A DNA stretch of 64,000 nucleotides. It comes from Nocardioides pinisoli (GTDB lineage: Bacteria > Actinomycetota > Actinomycetes > Propionibacteriales > Nocardioidaceae). Below, piece by piece: positions 8,606-15,992 of the stretch. The stretch lies in the NCBI RefSeq assembly GCF_024199985.1, contig NZ_JANARS010000002.1:62001-126000 (forward strand), given 5' to 3'. The notes under the pieces are model-generated. The model saw only the letters and a program-made list of their open reading frames with translations, was not told the origin of the DNA and did not search any database. The first letter of the stretch is position 1. Each line of letters opens with the position of its first letter. The position numbers and the translations under genes were made by a program.

Positions 8606-9481
8606 GTGCCCGAGCTCCCCGAGGTCGAGGTCGTCCGCGCCGGCCTCGAGCGCCACGTGGTCGGCGCGACCATCGAGGCCGTCGAGGTGCTCCACCCGCG
8701 GCCCGTGCGCCGCGACCACCGCGGGTCGACCGGCTTCGCCGCTGCCCTGGCGGGCCAGCGCATCGAGGCGGTCCGCCGCCGCGGCAAGTACTTCTGGCTC
8801 GCGCTCGCCAACGGCGACGCGCTCCTGGGCCACCTCGGCATGAGCGGCCAGATGCTGCTCCACGAGCCGGGTGCGCTCGACGAGCGCCACCTGCGCGTCC
8901 GGTTCGGCCTCCGCACCGCCGACGAGCGTCGCCTGGAGATGCGCTTCGTCGACCAGCGGATGTTCGGCGGCCTCGTCGTTTCGGAGGGCGGCGCCGAGCT
9001 GCCGACCGAGATCGTGCACATCGCCCGCGACCCGATCGACCCCGCGTTCGACGACGACGAGTTCGTGCGCCGCGCGCGACGGCGTACGTCCGCGATCAAG
9101 CGGCTCCTCCTCGACCAGGGACTTGTCTCCGGGGTCGGCAACATCTACGCCGACGAGGCGCTGTGGCGCGCCCGGCTGCACGGCGAGCGGCCCGGTGACC
9201 GGCTCAGCGGCCCGGTGCTGCGCGGCCTGCTCGGCCACGTGCGCGACGTGATGGGTGAGGCGCTGGCCCAGGGCGGTACGTCGTTCGACGCCCTCTACGT
9301 CAACGTCAACGGCGAGTCCGGCTACTTCGACCGGTCGCTCGACGCCTACGGGCAGGAGGGGGAGCCCTGCCGGCGCTGCGGCACCCCGATCCGCCGGGTC
9401 GCGTTCATGAACCGGTCGTCGTTCTTCTGCCCCCGCTGCCAGCGGCCGCCGCGGGCCCGGCCGGCGCGCCGGGCGGATTGA
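8606..9481 (+). CDS. mutM: Formamidopyrimidine-DNA glycosylase
   Basis: A 291-residue base-excision repair enzyme that removes 8-oxoguanine and formamidopyrimidines and cleaves the abasic site. After the initiator comes Pro2 in [14 protein letters not shown], the catalytic nucleophile, with Glu3. Other hallmarks are the [12 protein letters not shown]-binding segment, the H2TH region [14 protein letters not shown] and the C-terminal zinc finger [10 protein letters not shown]...CPRCQ. It begins four bases after the rnc stop at a GTG. The rnc-mutM pair next to smc is conserved in actinobacteria. Confidence 0.96.
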   Translation: MPELPEVEVVRAGLERHVVGATIEAVEVLHPRPVRRDHRGSTGFAAALAGQRIEAVRRRGKYFWLALANGDALLGHLGMSGQMLLHEPGALDERHLRVRFGLRTADERRLEMRFVDQRMFGGLVVSEGGAELPTEIVHIARDPIDPAFDDDEFVRRARRRTSAIKRLLLDQGLVSGVGNIYADEALWRARLHGERPGDRLSGPVLRGLLGHVRDVMGEALAQGGTSFDALYVNVNGESGYFDRSLDAYGQEGEPCRRCGTPIRRVAFMNRSSFFCPRCQRPPRARPARRAD

Positions 9482-9554
9482 CCACGGCCCGTCACGGTGG
9501 GACTCTTGTAGACGGCCGGATCGTCGGCCGACCCGTCCCCTCGAAAGGCTCCCC

Positions 9555-9749
9555 ATGGCCAAGGCGCTGTTGGGTCATGTGAACAGCGACGTACGGACCG
9601 CGTCCGTCCTCGCCGTCGAGAACCACCGGCTGCGACGCCGCGTGCACGACCTGGAGGCGCTCGTGCTGCGCCTGCAGGCCGACAACGACCGGCTCGCGGC
9701 TGCCGCACGCGAGGCCGAGCTGCTGGTCGAGGACCTCCAGCCCGCCTGA
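9555..9749 (+). CDS. Small coiled-coil protein of unknown function
   Basis: A 64-residue protein with an ATG start. Residues 22-62 (ENHRLRRRVHDLEALVLRLQ onward) form a leucine-rich heptad pattern predicting one parallel coiled coil, preceded by a short N-terminal segment AKALLGHVNSDVR. No catalytic motif, signal peptide or membrane segment. It stands alone between mutM and the MFS gene with its own spacer on each side. Function unknown; a small dimerising adaptor or regulator is possible. GAAAGG lies 8 nt before the ATG and supports the start. Confidence 0.7.
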   Translation: MAKALLGHVNSDVRTASVLAVENHRLRRRVHDLEALVLRLQADNDRLAAAAREAELLVEDLQPA

Positions 9750-9764
9750 GCCCCGCCCCTCGGT

Positions 9765-9776
9765 GACGCCGGCGTC
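9765..9776. repeat. Short palindrome upstream of the MFS transporter gene
   Basis: GACGCCGGCGTC is a perfect 12-bp palindrome set within a looser GGTGACG...CGTCACC inverted repeat (9762-9788). It lies 16 bp after the small coiled-coil gene and about 50 bp before the MFS candidate -10, so it could be an operator or a weak terminator hairpin. Confidence 0.35.
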
Positions 9777-9823
9777 ATCGACGTCACCAGCGATATCGCC
9801 GTGCGCTGACGCGATCGCGCACG

Positions 9824-9829
9824 TACGCT
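9824..9829 (+). promoter_or_regulatory. Candidate -10 hexamer for the MFS gene
   Basis: TACGCT ends nine bases before the GTG at 9839 and three before the GTG at 9833. A transcript start at the usual distance would exclude 9833 and leave an almost leaderless mRNA from 9839. Confidence 0.4.
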
Positions 9830-9838
9830 CAGGTGCTT

Positions 9839-11083
9839 GTGACCCGCCTCGTCGAGACCGTCTTCCCGCCCCGGCTGGGCACCGGCTTCCGGTGGCTCGT
9901 CGGGTCGTCGTGGGTGACCAACCTCGGCGACGGCGTGCTCATCGCGGCTGGTCCGCTGCTCGTCGCGTCCCAGACCCGTGACCCGCTGCTGGTCGCGGCG
10001 GCCATGATCGCGCTCCAGGTGCCGTGGCTGTTCATCGGGCTGCTGGCCGGGGCGCTCGCCGACCGGCTGGACCGGCGGCTGGTCATCATGACCGCCAACG
10101 CGGTGCGCGCGCTCGTGCTCGCCGGGCTGTGCGCCGTCATCGCGACCGGCCAGGTCAACATCGGGCTGGTCATCGCCGCCATGCTCGCGCTCGGCACGGC
10201 CGAGACCTTCGTCGACGCCACGGCGGGCACGCTCACGCCGATGCTGGTCGACAAGCGCGACCTGGGCATCGCCAACTCGCGGCTGATGGCGGGCATGATC
10301 ACCGGCAACCAGCTCGTCGGGCCGGCGGTCGGCGCGCTGCTGTTCTCCGTCGGCATGGTGTGGCCGTTCGTCCTCACCGTCGCGTGCGTGGCCGCCGGGG
10401 TGGTGCTCGTGTCCCGGATCGGGACACCCCCGGGGGCGGTGCGCGGCGACGTGGACACCCACATCCGGCGCGACATCGCCGACGGGCTGCGCTGGCTGAT
10501 GGGCAACCCGCCGGTGCGCACGCTGGCCGTCATCATCGTCGTCTTCAACGTCACCTGGGCGGCCCCGTGGTCGGTGCTCGTCCTGTGGGCCCTCGAGCGC
10601 GTCGGCATCGAGGAGGCCGGGTTCGGCCTGCTCACCACGGCGGCCGCCCTGGGCGGCCTGCTCGGGACCTTCTCCTACGGACGCCTCGAGCGGCTGGTGC
10701 CCCTGGCCACGCTGATGCGGGCGGTGCTGCTGGCCGAGGTGCTCTTCCACCTCGCCATGGCGTTCACGACCTCGCCGTGGGCGGCGTACCCGCTGATGTT
10801 CTTCTTCGGCGCCTACGCCTTCGTGTGGGGGACGCTCTCTCAGGCCGTGCGCCAGCGGGCGGTGCCGAGCGAGCTGCAGGGGCGCGTCGGCTCGGTCTAC
10901 ATGGTCTGCGTGATGGGCGGGATGCTCCTGGGCGGCCTGCTCGGTGGCCTGATCGCCCGCGAGTGGGGGCTGACCGCGCCGTGGTGGTTCGCCTTCGTCG
11001 GCTCGGGGATCACGCTGGCGCTCGTGTGGCGCTCGCTCGCCCACATCGCGCACGCCGACGAGGCGGCCACCGCTGCGGCCTGA
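9839..11083 (+). CDS. Major facilitator superfamily transporter (enterobactin exporter EntS-like)
   Basis: A 414-residue polytopic membrane protein with about 12 hydrophobic segments. Between the second and third segments it has an MFS loop GALADRLDRRLV. The sequence (SSWVTNLGDGVLIAAGPLLV near the start, TWAAPWSVLVLWALERVGI in the middle) resembles the MFS_3/EntS branch, which includes drug and siderophore exporters; the substrate cannot be read from sequence. The GTG at 9839 is preferred to the one at 9833 because of the -10 position. The gene converges on the methyltransferase gene with a 6-bp gap and no room for a terminator. Confidence 0.85.
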   Translation: MTRLVETVFPPRLGTGFRWLVGSSWVTNLGDGVLIAAGPLLVASQTRDPLLVAAAMIALQVPWLFIGLLAGALADRLDRRLVIMTANAVRALVLAGLCAVIATGQVNIGLVIAAMLALGTAETFVDATAGTLTPMLVDKRDLGIANSRLMAGMITGNQLVGPAVGALLFSVGMVWPFVLTVACVAAGVVLVSRIGTPPGAVRGDVDTHIRRDIADGLRWLMGNPPVRTLAVIIVVFNVTWAAPWSVLVLWALERVGIEEAGFGLLTTAAALGGLLGTFSYGRLERLVPLATLMRAVLLAEVLFHLAMAFTTSPWAAYPLMFFFGAYAFVWGTLSQAVRQRAVPSELQGRVGSVYMVCVMGGMLLGGLLGGLIAREWGLTAPWWFAFVGSGITLALVWRSLAHIAHADEAATAAA

Positions 11084-11089
11084 CCGGGG

Positions 11090-12154
11090 TCAGCCCCGGC
11101 GCACCCGGCGACGCAGCCGCCCGAGCACGCCGGGACGGTCGGCGGGCGCGGCAGCGGCCGCCGCGACGGCCCGGTCGCGCTGCCGTCTCGCGCGGTCTCG
11201 TGCGGCTCGCACCCGGGCGAGCCGGTCGCGTGTCTCGGCCAGCCGACGCTCGACGTCGGCCAGCTGCTGGGCCGGCACCGTGTCGCCGCCGGTCGCCACC
11301 GGTGACTCGTCGGGCAGCTCGGCCCGCAGGCGGGCGAGCTCGGCCCGTGCCTCCTCGACGGCCTCCGCCGGCGCCCGGGGTCGGTCGAGGCGCCGCAGGG
11401 TGGCGTAGAACTCCTGCTCGCCCACCCGCGTGGCCGTGAGCCGCTCGACGGCGAAGTCCACCTCGCCGAGGACGAGGAGGTCGTCCATCAGGTCGGCGAA
11501 GCCCCGTGGCGTCAGCGGCCAGACGTGGCAGTCGACGTAGTCGCCGGCCTGCTGGCGGGCGAGGTGGCGCCGGACGTCGTCGATGGGGTGCGACCCCTGT
11601 GCCGGAGGGGGCTCGCCGGCCCACGCCTGCTCGGCGGTGTAGTCGACCGCGCGCATGAAGTGGTCGAGGACGGCTCGCACCGACGGCGTGCGGTCGCCGT
11701 CGAGGTGGGCCTGCAGCACCTGGCCCACGGTCGCGGGGGCGCGGTGCACGTCGAAGCAGTAGCGACGGTCGGGGACGGCCAGCAGCAGCGCGCCGTCCCA
11801 GGTGAGCACCTGGGCCACGTCACGCAGCCACCCGACCATGTCGGGCACGTGCTCGATGACGTGGCTCGCCACGACGTGCTGGTAGGGCGCGTCGGCCGCG
11901 ACCGCCTCCGCGAGCGTCGCCACGGTGCCGTCCGGCCGGGTGAGCCAGAAGTGCTGCTCCGGGATCGCGTCGGGGTCGACCGCCGGGTTGCCGTCGTAGT
12001 GGGCGACGAGCCCCGAGCGGTCGACGACGTCGACGTAGCGGACGTCGGCGACCTCGGGACTGACGACCGGGTTGGCCAGCGGTCCGATCTCGAGGCATCG
12101 CCCCTGACCCAGGTCGGCGTCGCCCACGATCCGGGCACGGCGTGCGGCTCTCAT
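11090..12154 (-). CDS. Class I SAM methyltransferase with C-terminal coiled coil
   Basis: A 354-residue protein. An N-terminal methyltransferase-11-like domain (about residues 15-240) has CLEIGPLANPVV as the SAM loop, YVDVVDRSGL as the acidic second motif and ASHVIEHVPDMVGWLRD with the helix typical of glycan or lipid methyltransferases. From about residue 265 a long charged heptad region (LADVERRLAETRDRLARVRA) predicts a coiled coil ending in a basic tail. The acceptor is unknown. Coiled-coil-tailed methyltransferases often sit with surface-polysaccharide genes; here the gene is divergent from a glycolate-type oxidase. Confidence 0.75.
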   Translation of the reverse strand: MRAARRARIVGDADLGQGRCLEIGPLANPVVSPEVADVRYVDVVDRSGLVAHYDGNPAVDPDAIPEQHFWLTRPDGTVATLAEAVAADAPYQHVVASHVIEHVPDMVGWLRDVAQVLTWDGALLLAVPDRRYCFDVHRAPATVGQVLQAHLDGDRTPSVRAVLDHFMRAVDYTAEQAWAGEPPPAQGSHPIDDVRRHLARQQAGDYVDCHVWPLTPRGFADLMDDLLVLGEVDFAVERLTATRVGEQEFYATLRRLDRPRAPAEAVEEARAELARLRAELPDESPVATGGDTVPAQQLADVERRLAETRDRLARVRAARDRARRQRDRAVAAAAAAPADRPGVLGRLRRRVRRG

Positions 12155-12162
12155 GCCTGCCG

Positions 12163-12168
12163 ACCCTA
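12163..12168 (-). promoter_or_regulatory. Candidate -10 hexamer for the reverse-strand methyltransferase gene
   Basis: On the reverse strand this reads TAGGGT, eight bases before the ATG of the methyltransferase gene, so the transcript would be nearly leaderless. Confidence 0.4.
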
Positions 12169-12214
12169 GGTCGTGGCCCGGTCCGCCCTCCACGCGACGT
12201 GCCACGATGGGCGC

Positions 12215-13576
12215 GTGGAAGCCCTCGCCGAGCTCGTGGAGTCCCTGCCCGAGGGCGTGGTCGCGACCGACCCCGCCACGGTCGCCACCTACCGTCACGA
12301 CTGGTCGCGCGACGTCGGCGCCGGCACCCCGGTCGCCGTGGTCCGCGCCGAGGACGCCGGGCAGGTGCAGGTCGCCGTGCGCTGGGCCGCCGCCCACGGT
12401 GTACCGGTGGTGCCACGCGGGGCCGGCTCCGGCCTGTCGGGCGGTGCCAGTGCCGTCGACGGCGGCATCGTGCTGAGCCTGGAGCGGATGCGGGCGATCG
12501 AGGTCGACACCGGCTGCCAGGTCGCCGTCGTCGAGCCGGGTGCCTTCAACGCGGAGGTGAAGGTCGCCGCGCGCGAGCACGGCCTCTGGTACCCACCCGA
12601 CCCGTCGTCGTACGAGATCTGCTCCATCGGCGGCAACGTCGCCACCAACGCCGGCGGGCTGTGCTGCGTGAAGTACGGCGTCACCACCGACTACGTCCTC
12701 GGCCTCGACGTCGTCCTCGCGGACGGCACGCTGATCACCCTCGGCGGGAAGCGGATCAAGGACGTCGCCGGCCTCTCGCTGCTCAAGCTCTTCGTGGGCT
12801 CGGAGGGCACGCTCGGCATCGTCACGCGGGCGATCCTCCGGCTGGTGCCGCTGCCGCTGCCGCCCGCGACGCTGGTCGCGTCGTTCGCCTCGGTGGTGGC
12901 CGCGGCCGAGGCCGTCGTCGCCGTACGACGCACGCTGCGGCCCTCGATGATGGAGCTGATGGACCGGGCCACGATCAATGCGGTCGAGGACTTCTCGCCG
13001 CGCGGCCTCGACCGGGCCGCGGGTGCGCTGCTGGTCGTGCAGTCCGACGCGCCGGGCGATGCCCGCGTCGCGGAGATCGCGTCCGTGGAGGCGGCCTGCG
13101 TCGCGGCCGGCGCGACCGAGGTCGTGGTGACCGACGACCCCGACGAGGGCGAGATGTTCGTCCAGGCGCGGCGGATGGCCTTCCCGGCCGTCGAGGCCCG
13201 CGGCAGCCTGCTGCTGGAGGACGTCGGAGCGGCGGTGCCGCTGCTGCCCGACCTGCTGGCCGCCGTCACGGAGATCGCGGCGCGCCACGACGTCGAGATC
13301 CCGACCGTCGCGCACGCCGGTGACGGCAACACCCACCCGATCATCGTCTACGACGCCTCCGACGCGGACTCCGAGCGCCGGGCGCGCGCCGCCTTCGACG
13401 ACATCCTGCAGGCCGCGATCCGGCTGGGCGGGACCATCACCGGTGAGCACGGGGTGGGTCGCACCAAGAAGGCGGCACTGCCCGACCAGCTCGGCGAGGA
13501 CGTGATGGCGCTGTCGCGACGGATCAAGCACGCCCTCGACCCGGAGGGCATCCTCAACCCGGGTGCCGTCCTGTGA
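12215..13576 (+). CDS. FAD-linked oxidase, glycolate/D-lactate dehydrogenase (GlcD) family
   Basis: A 453-residue flavoprotein. The N-terminal FAD_binding_4 domain (about residues 30-175) has PRGAGSGLSGGA and the CSIGGNVATNAGG block. The C-terminal FAD-oxidase domain carries HAGDGNTHP and the GEHGVGRTK motif with the catalytic histidine region. Family members oxidise glycolate or D-lactate to glyoxylate or pyruvate. The GTG at 12215 lies six bases after a CACGAT hexamer and gives a family-like N-terminus. The next gene is a serine/alanine-glyoxylate-type aminotransferase, which favours glycolate as substrate; this is inference. Confidence 0.9.
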   Translation: MEALAELVESLPEGVVATDPATVATYRHDWSRDVGAGTPVAVVRAEDAGQVQVAVRWAAAHGVPVVPRGAGSGLSGGASAVDGGIVLSLERMRAIEVDTGCQVAVVEPGAFNAEVKVAAREHGLWYPPDPSSYEICSIGGNVATNAGGLCCVKYGVTTDYVLGLDVVLADGTLITLGGKRIKDVAGLSLLKLFVGSEGTLGIVTRAILRLVPLPLPPATLVASFASVVAAAEAVVAVRRTLRPSMMELMDRATINAVEDFSPRGLDRAAGALLVVQSDAPGDARVAEIASVEAACVAAGATEVVVTDDPDEGEMFVQARRMAFPAVEARGSLLLEDVGAAVPLLPDLLAAVTEIAARHDVEIPTVAHAGDGNTHPIIVYDASDADSERRARAAFDDILQAAIRLGGTITGEHGVGRTKKAALPDQLGEDVMALSRRIKHALDPEGILNPGAVL

Positions 13577-13654
13577 AGCCCGTCGGTCGCCCGGGGTCCC
13601 CGCGGCGTTGTCCGGAGGAGCGGAGCGGGGGAGAAGAACGTCGTGGGGTTGGTC

Positions 13655-13660
13655 TAGGTT
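13655..13660 (+). promoter_or_regulatory. Candidate -10 hexamer for the class V aminotransferase
   Basis: TAGGTT ends seven bases before the ATG at 13668, so the mRNA would be leaderless. This implies the aminotransferase has its own promoter in the 91-bp spacer after the oxidase gene. Confidence 0.45.
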
Positions 13661-13667
13661 CGACTCC

Positions 13668-14774
13668 ATGATCCGCGAGCGCCACCTCTTCGGCCCCGGC
13701 CCGTCCAACCCCTACCCGGAGGCGACGCGCGCCCTCGCGGAGCCCTTGCTCGGGCACCTGGACCCGGAGTTCCTCCGGATCATGGACGAGACCTGCGACA
13801 TGCTCCGCACCGTCTGGGGCACCGACAACGCGCGCACCCTCCCGCTCAGCGCGACCGGCTCGGCCGGGATGGAGGCGGCGTTCGTCAACACCGTCCACCC
13901 GGGCGACGTCGTCGTGGTCGCGGTCAACGGCCTCTTCGGCCAGCGGATGACCGACGTCGCGGCACGGTGCGGCGCCGAGGTGGTCGCGGTCGAGCACGAG
14001 TGGGGCCAGCCGGTCGACGTGGACCGCGTCCTGTCGGCCCATCCGTCGCCGGCGATCGTCGCGGCCGTGCACGCCGAGACCTCGACGGGCGTCCGCTCCG
14101 ACATCGCCGCACTCGGCGCCGGCCTCCGGTCCTGTGGTGGCGACGCGCTGCTCCTCGTCGACGCCGTCACCTCGATCGGCGGCATCGAGCTGCGCGCCGA
14201 CGACTGGGGCGTCGACATCGGCTACGCCGGCACGCAGAAGTGCCTGGGCGTGGCGCCCGGCCTCGCACCCTTCACGATCGGCGACCGGGCGTTCGAGCGC
14301 CGCGTGGAGAAGCCGCGCTCGTGGTACCTCGACCTCGGCATGCTGGGCGGCTACGTCGGTGAGGCGGGCGTCAAGGGTGGTCAGCGCACCTACCACCACA
14401 CCGCGCCCACGGCGATGGTCGCCAGCCTCCACGGCGGTCTGACCCGGATCCTCGAGGAAGGGCTCGACGCGGTCTGGGCACGCCACCAGGCGGCGGGTGA
14501 CGCGCTGCAGGCGGGCCTGCAGGACATGGGCCTCGAGCTCTTCGCGGCCGAGGGCAGTCGCCTGCCCGAGCTGACGACGGTGCGGGTGCCCGACGGCGTC
14601 GACTCCGCGGCGGTCCGCAAGGAGCTCCTCGACCGGCACGACATCGAGATCGGCGCGGGCGCGGGGGCCTACGCCGCCAGCGTGTGGCGCATCGGCCTGA
14701 TGGGCCGCAACGCCCGGCCCGACGCCGTGCTCCTGGTGCTCGCCGCGCTGGAGGACGTGCTCGGGCGTGGGTGA
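13668..14774 (+). CDS. Class V aminotransferase (serine/alanine-glyoxylate type)
   Basis: A 368-residue PLP enzyme of fold type I. It begins MIRERHLFGPGPSNPYPEA, the GPGP start of serine-pyruvate/alanine-glyoxylate aminotransferases. SATGSAGMEAAF binds the cofactor phosphate, HAETSTGV and LVDAVTSIGGIEL (Asp for the pyridine nitrogen) follow, and the internal-aldimine lysine is predicted as Lys191 in GTQKCLG. It transfers an amino group from serine or alanine to glyoxylate or pyruvate. With the upstream oxidase it could convert glycolate to glycine. The downstream acetyltransferase overlaps its 3' end by 8 bp. Confidence 0.9.
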   Translation: MIRERHLFGPGPSNPYPEATRALAEPLLGHLDPEFLRIMDETCDMLRTVWGTDNARTLPLSATGSAGMEAAFVNTVHPGDVVVVAVNGLFGQRMTDVAARCGAEVVAVEHEWGQPVDVDRVLSAHPSPAIVAAVHAETSTGVRSDIAALGAGLRSCGGDALLLVDAVTSIGGIELRADDWGVDIGYAGTQKCLGVAPGLAPFTIGDRAFERRVEKPRSWYLDLGMLGGYVGEAGVKGGQRTYHHTAPTAMVASLHGGLTRILEEGLDAVWARHQAAGDALQAGLQDMGLELFAAEGSRLPELTTVRVPDGVDSAAVRKELLDRHDIEIGAGAGAYAASVWRIGLMGRNARPDAVLLVLAALEDVLGRG

Positions 14775-15237
14775 GCTCTCGCTGCGGCCGATGTCGCAGG
14801 ACGAGTACGTCGCCTGGCGCGAGCGCTCGGAGCGCGAGTACGCCGGCGAGATCGCGACGTCGCGTGACCTGGATCCCGAGGCCGCAGCGGCGGCGTCGGC
14901 GGGGGAGTTCGCCCAGCTGCTGCCCGACGGGCTCGCGAGCCCGGACATGCACCTCTTCACCGCGGTCGTCGACGACGAGCCGGTGGGCATCGGCTGGTTC
15001 GAGCTCCGCCAGCGGGCGTCGGGGGTCTCGGCCTGGATCTTCGACATCCGGCTCGACGAGGACCGGCGCGGTCAGGGCCTGGGACGTCGGCTGCTGGACG
15101 CGCTGCACGACGCCGGCCGTGGGCTCGGAGCAACGTCGATGACGCTCAACGTCTTCGGCGACAACACCCCCGCGATCCGGCTCTACGAGTCCTCCGGCTA
15201 CGCCGTGACCGCGCAGCAGATGAGGAAGGACCTCTGA
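14767..15237 (+). CDS. GNAT family N-acetyltransferase
   Basis: A 156-residue protein with the GNAT fold. An N-terminal region rich in charged helices is followed by strand and acetyl-CoA loop DEDRRGQGLGRRLLDALHD (motif A, R-x-x-G-x-G/A) and the C-terminal NVFGDNTPAIRLYESSGY motif. The acceptor is unknown. It starts at a GTG inside the last codons of the aminotransferase gene, so translation is probably coupled. It ends three bases from the convergent secreted-protein gene. Confidence 0.88.
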   Translation: MGELSLRPMSQDEYVAWRERSEREYAGEIATSRDLDPEAAAAASAGEFAQLLPDGLASPDMHLFTAVVDDEPVGIGWFELRQRASGVSAWIFDIRLDEDRRGQGLGRRLLDALHDAGRGLGATSMTLNVFGDNTPAIRLYESSGYAVTAQQMRKDL

Positions 15238-15240
15238 GGC

Positions 15241-15867
15241 TCAGCGCAGGCGGTCGACGGCCAGTCGGCCGAGCGCCAGCACCCCGCGCTTCGGCGGGCG
15301 CACCTCGGTGAAGCTGACGTCGAGCACCGAGACGGTGCGGCCGGTGCGCACCACGAGGACCCGGCGCCAGTCCGCGACGTTCGACTGGAACCAGCCGATC
15401 AGCAGGCCCGCCGACTCGTCGCCGACCTGCGGCGGGAACCAGGCCCGGTTCTTCAGGCGGACCTCGCTGCCCTCGCCGTCGTCGGTGTCCACGTCACCCA
15501 CGCAGCGCTTGCTGAAGTCGCGGTAGCGCCGCACGAGCGCGCGGGCCTCGCGCACCGAGTCGAACCGGACGAGGGTCTGGTCGATCAGCGCCACCGAGCG
15601 CCGGGGGCTGACGGGGGAGACGCTGCCCTGGATCCGGCTCGTGCCGCGCACGGCGACGGCCTGGTCGTCGCACCCGCGCGGCGCGAACACGGGTGACCGC
15701 ATCACCGAGCGCAGCGGGTCGCGCATGTCGGGGTAGACGACGAGGTAGTCCTCGGACGTCAGCAGGTGCTGCCGGGTCAGCGGCTCCGGGGGCGCCTGGG
15801 CGACCGCGACCGGGGAGGGCGCGAGGAGCGCGGCGAGGACGGCCAGGGCGACGAGCGGGCTCCGCAT
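15241..15867 (-). CDS. Secreted protein of unknown function
   Basis: A 208-residue protein with a typical Sec signal peptide (MRSPLVALAVLAALLAPSPV, cleavage expected after AVAQA). The mature part, about 185 residues, is rich in beta-prone sequence and has two Cys that could form a disulfide (in RGCDDQ and KRCVGD). No known catalytic motif. I chose the internal ATG at 15867 because it gives a clean signal peptide; a start eight codons earlier is possible. Convergent with the acetyltransferase gene, divergent from smc. Possibly a sensor or PknH-like extracellular domain, but this is not established. Confidence 0.7.
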   Translation of the reverse strand: MRSPLVALAVLAALLAPSPVAVAQAPPEPLTRQHLLTSEDYLVVYPDMRDPLRSVMRSPVFAPRGCDDQAVAVRGTSRIQGSVSPVSPRRSVALIDQTLVRFDSVREARALVRRYRDFSKRCVGDVDTDDGEGSEVRLKNRAWFPPQVGDESAGLLIGWFQSNVADWRRVLVVRTGRTVSVLDVSFTEVRPPKRGVLALGRLAVDRLR

Positions 15868-15927
15868 CGCACCAGCATGGCCCGGTGCCACGCCGCGTGC
15901 AACGGTCCCGCGCGGTGTCGGGTGTCG

Positions 15928-15933
15928 TAGGGT
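15928..15933 (+). promoter_or_regulatory. Candidate -10 hexamer for smc
   Basis: TAGGGT lies 59 bp before the TTG start of smc in the divergent spacer, giving a leader that contains the smc ribosome binding site. Confidence 0.4.
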
Positions 15934-15992
15934 GAGCCGCGCTGAGCTTCCCCAGTTGTCAGTGGCCGTCTCGACCCGGTGAGGAGCCCGCG

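Noticed and set aside
7322..9562. 746-codon open frame antisense to DUF177, rpmF, rnc and mutM
   Set aside because: It runs antisense across four well-identified genes and has no coherent domain.
12142..13323. Arg/Gly-rich + strand frame overlapping the FAD oxidase gene
   Set aside because: Out of frame with the clear flavoprotein; no homology-like motif.
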